A program made the position numbers and the translations under genes. The notes under the pieces were generated by a model, which ran no database searches, was not told the origin of the DNA, and saw only the letters and a program-made list of their open reading frames with translations. Below are positions 57,401 to 64,000 of a DNA stretch of 64,000 nucleotides, one piece after another (the first letter of the stretch is position 1; each line of letters opens with the position of its first letter). Location: contig NC_059501.1 in assembly GCF_914767665.1 (NCBI RefSeq), forward strand, positions 38,106,501 to 38,170,500. Reading direction: 5' to 3'. Source of the stretch: Harmonia axyridis (Eukaryota; Arthropoda; Insecta; Coleoptera; Coccinellidae).

Positions 57401-60400
57401 GAGCTCAGTATATCTTTATATATTTTTGTATGTTAATTGTTAGATTTGATATTTATGTTCAAGTCTCCAATTACTATGGCTTGGTTTTGTTTTTCCAATA
57501 TGTGGCCTAGGTGTTCGAGGAATATAGGTATGAATTTTGTTTTCGTTTTTTGTATAGATGGTTTCTTCCATTGGTTAGAGTTTGCCATACAGTGGTCCAC
57601 ATAGCAAATCTAACCAATGGAGCAACTTAATGTGTGAAAACTGAGCCAGTTATGAGTTGTCAATTTGGGGTATTTTCCCTCAAATTTGGGATTTTTGGAC
57701 AATGGGGAAAATTTGGGGACAATATTCCATGGGGTATTTTTTGGGGATTATTGGGGGAGAAATATTCAAATTTAATATTTTCCTTTGTCGAATTGTGCGC
57801 TAAACTTCATCCACGGTTTATTAATGGAAATAGGTTTCTCTCAAACAAATAATTACATTAATTATTACAATTATTGAGGTAATGTTACAAATTAACATAT
57901 GAAAATTTGGGGGATTCTTTGAAAAATATCATGATTTCGGAAAATATTTGTCATTATCTGGGGTATTTTCAATGAAGCAACATGGCAACCTTGTTGTGAG
58001 GTCTGTTGCATTTGTTGTAAAAAATCGGGGGTAATGGAAAATTATCGAAATACAATAAACTTACAATCACTTATAGTTATACTTGGACAAACCTTTTATA
58101 TCTGATATATTGCAGTTCGAGTCAAGTGACTTTGAAAGAACATTCATCATCATCATCATTTATTTAAATACTCCAATACAAATTACCCTGTTAGGGTGTA
58201 GAGCTAGTCAATATAAAAAATGTAAAATAGAAACAAAGGGTACAAACATATACAATCACAAACAAGGTGTCCCTAAACAATCTATGTTAAAAACATTCAA
58301 GAATCAAGTGTTTAAAAATTCATTCAATGAATAGTACGGTCTGTCCTTCATGTAGTTGAAAAGTACTCTCTCCATCCTTTTCTGAGGCAGCTGTTTGATC
58401 TCATCAGGTATTTTATTATAAATCATCATGAGGGTATGTAAAGAGTTTCTCTGAAGGTATGAGAATCTCAATGAAGGCACGTTCAGATGTTCTTTGGCTA
58501 TAGTGGTGTATTTGTGCTTTTTTTTCCATTTCATGAAAGAATGGAGGATTGTTGGCAACAAAAAGGGCTCCTTTATGTATATATAATGAGACCACTGTTA
58601 AAATACCATGATCCACAAAGTGTTTTCGGCAGCTCTCGAGCCTATCGAGACTCAGGGTACTTCTTAGACATCTCTTCTGCAGCAACAGAATTCTGTCGAT
58701 TTCGCTTGAGTTGCCTCAGATCACGATCCCATATCTGATCCTGCTATGTACATATGCATGGTATGCTGTCATTGCTGTTTCTGGGCTTACCAGACGAGAT
58801 AGATTTCCCAGTGCGTATCCAAACCTAGCCAGATTCTTACACAGGCTGTCTTTATGAGATGTCCAATCCAGACGGTAGTCTACTTCAACACCTAGGAAAC
58901 GTATGGAGTTTGTGGTGTTCAGTGATCTATCGGCACCATCATAGGATCGCTGGTGAAATTCGGCTGTAAATTCAAGTTTTATTAATTGTGTCTTCTCAGG
59001 GTTTAGCATTAGGTTATTTCTGCTGAACCAGTTATTTAGATTATCTAATGCGTCGAATATTTTTACTGGTATGTCACTGGGATCCCCTGATAGCACCAAG
59101 GATGTATCATCCGCGAAGAGTGTTAGTTGGTGCACTACTTGAGCAAGATCATTTGTGTATATAATGTACAAAAGCGGCCCAAGAATTGTTCCCTGTGGAA
59201 CTCCCTTCTTAATATGCAATTCTTCAGATTCGATCAGTTTTCCTGTGGTTTTGTCAAACTCTACAACAGTTTGTTTCCTATTTGACAGGTAGGACTGAGC
59301 GGGAGTCCCCGGATTCCCAGTCTATTCAGCTAAAATTCAAATCAAAAATAGGTTTTTCTTCAGAAGTGGCCAATTTTACATTTTTTATACCATAAAAAAT
59401 TAGAAAAGCTAGGGGTTAAGTTCACAAATCCAACAAAATCCAACCATTTGATAGAATCTGATCTCCATGAAAAGTATGAGGATATAGAAGCTAAACATAA
59501 TAACAATATTGTATTCAAAATTTTATGAGTATTATAAAAACTTTCAATCTAAAAAATACAAATTAGGTTCATTAAATGTAAGACTAGAAAGCAGCCTTTC
59601 AGAACTGCTACCAATTTGATCACTTTCATTAAATGTACGACTCACTCGATAGATGTTTGATTTTATCACAATTGTTTTTGTAGTAATTTATGTTTGCAGT
59701 TTCAAAAGCGAAGATATATGTGATGATGATTTATTACCATTGAGCTTCATCTATATAAAAAATAATTTGTTATGCTTGAAGTACAGAAAACAAATAAAAA
59801 TATTGAAAAACTGTATAAGGGAGAAAAAATACGAAATTGAGGTATATAATGTTTCACTGTCTAAATGGAAATGAGTGACGCATTATATTATATTATTTTA
59901 TTTGTAGAAGAAATTGAACAACCTGGATAAAGAGCGTCTTGAGGCATTACAGTTACAATTGGATAAGATAAAATTAGGAGCGGAAATAAATTTTCTCTAT
60001 AAAGAAGTATATAATGATAATAACATTGATAATGGAACAACTCTCAAAACAATCAGAACTAAAATAAATAATTCCAGAAATGATTTGGTGAGCAGATTGA
60101 AAATAAACTCATGTTAACTCACTTTGTAAAATCAATGCATATTTCAGTTCAAGAATGTTGAAGCAATTAGAAAGTATATTGAAATCAAGGCAGATCTGAT
60201 GCAACTAATGAAGAAATGCCAGGAGGATACAAGTATTTGTATAAAAAAATTGAACAAATTCTTAATGAATCCATCCTGGGCAGATGCCCTGAAGGAAGAC
60301 ATTGATTCAAAGGAAATAGATGTTTTTCAAAAATATCCAATGGATTATATCAAACGCTTCTGTTTTGTGTAAGATAACTTTTTTTATAAAAATGAACAAA

Positions 60401-60642
60401 AAAGAGTACACTCAAAAAAAAATTTTTTTTCAGTGATAAGAACACCTTCTACAGAGATTCGATGAACAATTTTTATCTGGACCAATTTGTCTCCAAGGAT
60501 ATTCTTTATGAAGTAACAGCAGTATTGGAACATCCACAAATTCCTCCTGAAAAACTATTTGACAAAATAGCTCAAAGAAGAGATACATTGCAAATTTTAT
60601 CATCTCTCGAATATCCAGAGGTGTCAATTGAAAATAACCAAG
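51410..60642 (+). CDS. Probable augmin complex subunit HAUS5/Dgt5, 3' end not found
   Basis: Augmin recruits gamma-tubulin to existing spindle microtubules. Nine in-frame exons: 51410-51486, 51581-51698, 52032-52173, 52771-52937, 54070-54704, 59700-59841, 59908-60087, 60148-60368, 60434-60642; 630 codons, about the length of HAUS5 (633 in human), with the final phase-1 donor requiring at least one more exon. The N-terminus (FPSSFHVNPSTNFIWQQMIL, then LKPKKEVEVFRKNI) is laid out like HAUS5 (AIWAYVLRHV...VKKIRGNL). The rest is mostly alpha-helical/coiled coil (KIKARIQEKQNKHNF, LEALQLQLDKIKLGAEINFL) with a low-complexity Ser/Asn insert in exon 5. The start is the first Met after an acceptor. The call rests on size, N-terminal pattern and helical content; another augmin or spindle coiled-coil protein remains possible. 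Introns contain two LINEs. Confidence 0.5.
52356..52423. repeat. Three consecutive short perfect hairpins
   Basis: In an intron: TTCTGAACAG/CTGTTCAGAA (52356-52382, 10-bp arms), CACAGTC/GACTGTG (52391-52406, 7-bp arms) and TGTGCAGAAT/ATTCTGCACA (52403-52423, 10-bp arms, 1-nt loop). The second and third overlap by four bases and cannot form together fully. Confidence 0.7.
52938..54069. other. Intron of the Dgt5-like gene, no other feature
   Basis: A less AT-rich part (53030-53280) carries short open frames, one with no recognisable domain, and may be repeat-derived. No exon supported. Confidence 0.3.
55054..57510 (-). mobile_element. CR1/jockey-like LINE with endonuclease remnant and RT
   Basis: Minus strand, 5' truncated. 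The end of the AP-endonuclease (SDHKLLHVSIDL, preceded by a VGHSIATLIDHVM-like piece) is at 57400-57200. An RT with SSGPDNITTNYLLIL, ITPIFKKGNRLEPGNYRPIS, a stop, HQYGFQEKSSTEGAAIDVIE, GVFVDLQKAFDTIN, SGVPQGTVLGPLLYLIY and FMFADDT follows down to 55900. The C-terminal tail (KLVYRIENKQIKSQHL ... NRETRQKNSYY) ends near 55246. The 3' end carries a (TTTA)n-type tail at 55054-55093. Few stops; a relatively young but dead copy. It lies in the large intron of the Dgt5-like gene, antisense. Confidence 0.87.
57568..57620. repeat. Small inverted repeat at LINE 5' boundary
   Basis: CCATTGGTTAGAGTTTGC (57568-57585) is inverted as GCAAATCTAACCAATGG (57604-57620) with one difference, 18-bp loop. Located just beyond the LINE 5' end. 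Confidence 0.6.
57660..57765 (+). other. Cluster of G-runs
   Basis: Seven or more runs of three to five G occur in about 100 bp of otherwise AT-rich DNA (TTTGGGG, AATGGGG, ATGGGG, TTGGGGA, TTGGGGG). Loops between runs are mostly longer than seven bases, so a stable G-quadruplex is uncertain. The flanking stretch to 58140 has no gene. Confidence 0.45.
58142..59300 (-). mobile_element. 5'-truncated CR1-like LINE fragment
   Basis: Minus-strand RT C-terminal half: KKGVPQGTILGPLLYIIYTN, LFADDTSLVLSG (catalytic pair), WFSRNNLMLNPEKTQLIKL and IRFLGVEVDYRLDWTSHKD, then a stop and the post-RT region (LLLQKRCLRSTLSLDRLESC). A further frame carries SFMKWKKKHKY ... YNKIPDEIKQLPQKRM to the end. The 3' end has a (TGA)n-type tail (58146-58160, read as ATC repeats on the plus strand). 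It is inserted in the same intron as the LINE at 55054-57510. Confidence 0.85.
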
Positions 60643-60904
60643 GTAAGACATTTTTATGAAAATATTGAACCAGTAGAAGATTTTCAACATACATTAAATA
60701 GTTTTCTCAAATAATAAATTTGCACAATAAAAGATTATATTACCAAGGTCAAGAGTTAATTGCATCTGGCAGTCGAGAATCACTTTTTCATCAAAGTCAA
60801 ATTGAAATTTCTTCAAACACATAGTTTTCATTATTATGGGGTAATTCAAATTGAAATTCTTTATTGATCCTTTCGACATTACAAAGAATGTATGGAACAA
60901 GTCA

Positions 60905-62165
60905 TATATATATATATATTTTTTTTATTAACTGTTTATTGCATATTTACAATCTACTTATATAGTAATTAGTAAATGTTATAAATATTGGTTCATGGCT
61001 TGAGTCGGGTACCATCCATCAATGGTTCTCCACACAATCATTTCTCCAAGAGGTCTTCGGGCCAGGTTCTTTTCAATCTCTTCTCCAAGAGGGGTTGGGC
61101 GAAAAGATTGCTTATCATTATATTTTCATGATTTGTGGTTCGGTCCTTGTATTTGTTGATTCTTGGCGTTATTCTATCTTTTATTGATTTTATTCTCAGA
61201 TCATTTCGTAAACTGTAGTTTGTGACGTACCATGGTGCTCCTGCTATCATACGCAGTAATTTGGACTGGAATGCCTCTAGTATTCTTGTGTTGGACGGCT
61301 TAGAACATCCCCACAGTTCTATTCCGTAAGTCCACACTGGTTTAAGGATACATTTATAGATTGTCACTTTATTTTCAAGAGATAGCTTCGATTTTTTGTT
61401 CAATAGCCAGTACATTTTCTTCACCTTTAGGTCGAGTTGTCGCCGTTTCATTTTTATATGAGTTTTCCATGTCAGTTTTTTATCCAAATGTAGTCCAAGG
61501 TACTTGATCTCTGTTTGCATAGGTATGGGTGTGTTTTGCAATTTTACTTGTGGGGGTTTCCCTTTTTTATTGGTGAAAGTTACCTGGGCCGACTTGTTGG
61601 TGTTAATTTCAATCTTCCATTTTTTAAGCCAATCAGAGAGAGCATCCAGATGATTTTGTAGTTTTTGGGATGATAACAATGGGTCTGCATCTGAGGTTAT
61701 AATTGCTGTGTCGTCTGCAAATGTTGTTATGGTAGACTGGTCAGTTTGTGGGATATCCGAGGTGTATCTCAGGTAGAGTATAGGTCAGAGTACGCTACCC
61801 TGTGGAACTCCTGATCTTATGGTCTTATAATCGGATAACGAGTCCTCTGTTTTAACCTGCAAGTAGCGGTCGTTCAAGTATGACTTCAATATTTTGTAAA
61901 ATCGGTCAGGTAAGATTTTTTTCAGTTTGTATAGTAGTCCCTCATGCCAAACTCTGTCAAGTGCTTGTTTTACATCTAGGAACACCGAGGTGCAGTACTC
62001 TCCTGTTTCAAGAAAAGTTTCGATTTTGTTGACAATTCGATGGCATTGTTGGATTGTTGAATGCTTATTACAGAATCCAAATTGGTGATCTGGCACATGT
62101 TCTTTCAGTGGTGTTGTTTCTTCTAGTCTTTTTAGTAGGAGTTTTTCGAATAACTTTGACATGAA
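60905..62165 (-). mobile_element. Jockey-like LINE, 5' truncated
   Basis: Minus-strand RT: MSKLFEKLLLKRLEE, HQFGFCNKHSTIQQCHRIVN, TSVFLDVKQALDRVWHEGLL (usual FDRVWH is LDRVWH), IRSGVPQGSVL, an in-frame stop, TTFADDTAI, LSDWLKKWKIEINTNKSAQV, LGLHLDKKLTWKTHIK and the jockey-type end WTYGIELWGCSKPSN ... WYVTNYSLRNDLRI to a stop at 61038. A TA-rich tail sits at 60905-60935. It lies just downstream of the last visible exon of the Dgt5-like gene, probably in its next intron or 3' region. Confidence 0.87.
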
Positions 62166-62219
62166 CAAAATTAACACAAACATATAATATAATCTTAATA
62201 CATAATAAGTGAAAAAAGA

Positions 62220-62410
62220 TTATCTGAAGTGACCATCTATCATGTATTCCCCCACACTGTAATAAGCTTTCTCAATTAATATACGCTTTATGGCATCCTT
62301 GAATCTGAACTCATTTGAAATCTCAATTTTGTCAGGTAAATAAATAAATAAATTTATTAATCCAACGCTTGTATAATACAATATAGGATAAGTCGAAATA
62401 AACAACAATC
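62220..62410 (-). pseudogene. C-terminal tail of a CR1-like LINE
   Basis: LPDKIEISNEFRFKDAIKRI LIEKAYYSVGEYM to a stop matches the extreme C-terminus of CR1-like ORF2 proteins (LP..I.......FK..LK..L..KAYYS..E). Only about 60 codons remain. Confidence 0.55.
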
Positions 62411-62419
62411 AACAACATT

Positions 62420-63280
62420 CCTCCATTATTTTAAAGAGATTCATCATCTAACATAACAATAATCTTCATTTTGAAGAATAACCTGAGTACATAAATAAGC
62501 AAATTATTGAACAAAATTGATGTCATAAATTAAGAATCGGTGAGCGCTATGCCAGTCTCCCCAACAAATTCTCTTCCACTGAATATGGTTCAAGGTCCAT
62601 CAGCAACGTATGGACCTCTTTTTTAAGACGGAATGGTACCACGTGCGTTTGAGCGCATCTGTCAAAGTTTACCTATTCAGCTCCCTCCAGCCCCTCTGAG
62701 AAGCCTTCACTTTTAAGGATGAGTGGAGCAATCTCAAACGTTCTTATGATTTTCCATCCTTTTCTACCACATCTAAGAATTCAGATACGTTTGACGGCAT
62801 TCAATTCTTACACGCCAGCCAATGAAATCGCAGTGAACTGTACGAACGGTTGTTCGAACATTTGGCAATGCAGCAACTTCGAGCTCGAAAGACAGGTACA
62901 GAGATGGTATTAGGTATCTTCTAGGACGGATTGACCAGATGTTTTGAAAGGAATAACTCGCTTTTTATGATGGGCAATAAAACCGATTTTAGAGAGGGTT
63001 GTGAGAAATATCAGTTAGGATCGACTATTATCAGATGGGTTCGAGAAAAAATGTATATGCTAAATTTGTTCAGATTCCTTCATTCTTACGAAAATTAATT
63101 TGATTCAAAAACGTATTTAGTGGAATAATAAAAAAAATCAAAACAAATGCACCGAAACTTTTCACATAAGCGGGTCACATATGGTTAGCCAAATCAAAAT
63201 GAACCATCAATATGATGGTCATCCAAATATGATATCGGATGAATGATGGAACATGGTCATTTATGACCAATATTCATTTC
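62420..63280. other. No gene recognised
   Basis: A less AT-rich block (62560-62900) has an open frame without recognisable domain and reads like mobile-element debris. No exon completing the Dgt5-like gene could be supported here. Confidence 0.3.
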
Positions 63281-63284
63281 AAGT

Positions 63285-63770
63285 CAGTTGTTATATCGTA
63301 TTGATCAACATGCTGAATATTACGATTCATTTATATTGAAGGCAAAAAAAAAGTACTAAAATTTTCAAAAATTCTTATTTTCACAAACTGCCTTCGTACA
63401 AAAAACAGTTGTTATATCGCATTGATTCTCCATGTTCAGGATTACGATCCATGAATTTTGAAGGCATAAAAAGTACTGGAATTTGAAAAAAAAGCCTATT
63501 TTCAAAAATTGACCACGTACAAAAATCAGTTGTTATATAGCAATATCGCATTGATTCTAATATTCAGGACGCTCAGGATTACGATTTATTTTTTGAAGGC
63601 AAAAAAAAGAATGGAATTATAAAAAATTCTCATTCTCAGAAATTGACTACATACAAAAATCAGTTGTTATATCAAAATATCGCATTAATTCTCAATGCTC
63701 AGGATTACGATCCAACAATTTTGAAGAGAAAAAAAGGACTCTAATCTCATTTTCAGAAATTGACTATGCA
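63285..63770. repeat. Tandem repeat, four units of about 121-134 bp
   Basis: Units begin CAGTTGTTATAT at 63285, 63406, 63527 and 63661. Each holds CGCATTGATTCT-like, CAGGATTACGAT-like and TTTTGAAGGCAAAAA-like blocks and ends AATTGAC..CGTACAAAAA. The copies differ by several percent and by small indels, so the array is old. The flanks to 64000 are unremarkable. Confidence 0.85.
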
Positions 63771-64000
63771 GAATCAAGAAATTTCTAAACAATAATAACA
63801 TCTTAGTACTGACCTTCAATATTCCCTTATAATTACCAACGAGTTCAACTGAAATATTAATTCTTGTTGTGCATAAAAATAATCACATTTCCATACACTG
63901 AAAGATAAATTGGGATTGACTGAATATCTACGGAACAAATTTACATGATTAAAAAAACTAATAGTTGTCATAATTATTAGAATGACCACGTACTAATGAG

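Noticed and set aside
1..64000. CRISPR arrays, bacterial operons, ribosome binding sites
   Set aside because: Spliced eukaryotic genes throughout; the only regularly spaced repeat (63285-63770) has no spacer-like structure.
1..64000. tRNA and rRNA genes
   Set aside because: I looked for tRNA box A/B-like and cloverleaf patterns and for rRNA-like conserved blocks and saw none I could support; a tRNAscan run would settle it.

Overview
The window looks like nuclear DNA of an insect, possibly a beetle. It is strongly AT-rich. Genes are split by GT-AG introns, proteins are of insect type, and the introns and intergenic DNA are packed with decayed transposons (piggyBac, irritans-type mariner, another mariner family, Tc1-like, several RNase H or CR1/jockey-like LINEs, many fold-back/MITE elements). 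The insect assignment is well supported by gene content; the order is an inference.

Six host genes can be read. From left to right: (1) dystrobrevin (Dyb) on the minus strand, with its start codon at 16364 and coding exons running down to about 624, the 3' end being outside the window; (2) FKBP12 on the plus strand (17092-17651), divergent from Dyb; (3) the cap-2 methyltransferase CMTR2 (adrift), an uninterrupted plus-strand ORF (23370-25208); (4) TRNAU1AP/SECp43 on the plus strand (25777-31162, five exons); (5) a NuMA/Mud orthologue on the minus strand (start 49179, exons down to 38509, 2238 codons visible, 3' end not found); (6) a probable augmin subunit HAUS5/Dgt5 on the plus strand (start 51410, nine exons to 60642, last exon(s) not found). 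Mud anchors dynein and Pins/LGN at spindle poles and cortex, and augmin amplifies spindle microtubules, so (5) and (6) are two spindle genes placed head to head across 2.2 kb.

Region by region: 1-16.4 kb is Dyb, whose introns hold an RNase H LINE fragment (3.6-4.5 kb), Tc1 and mariner remnants (4.6 and 8.1-8.8 kb) and a complete but dead piggyBac element with TTAA duplication (9530-12585), itself interrupted by a 627-bp palindrome. 18.5-21.4 kb holds an internally deleted mariner followed by a Tc1-like element. 22.0-22.1 kb contains a complete hammerhead-ribozyme core in type III order with two hairpins inserted in stem I. 22.8-23.3 kb is an identical 190-bp duplication just upstream of CMTR2. 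31.2-38.5 kb is a repeat-rich desert with LINE fragments and a few orphan ORFs. 40.7-42.0 kb is a fold-back element split by a LINE with a 15-bp target duplication, within a Mud intron. 49.2-51.4 kb, between Mud and Dgt5, is a cluster of fold-back elements. 55-62.4 kb holds four LINE fragments within and beyond Dgt5. 63.3-63.8 kb is a tandem repeat with a unit of about 121 bp.

The most interesting non-standard signals are the hammerhead-like motif, two 28-bp near-palindromes in opposite orientation (one exactly flanked by 8-bp direct repeats), the big palindrome inside piggyBac, and the nested fold-back/LINE insertion. Splice sites were read by eye from GT/AG context, reading-frame continuity and family similarity; no transcript data or database search was available.
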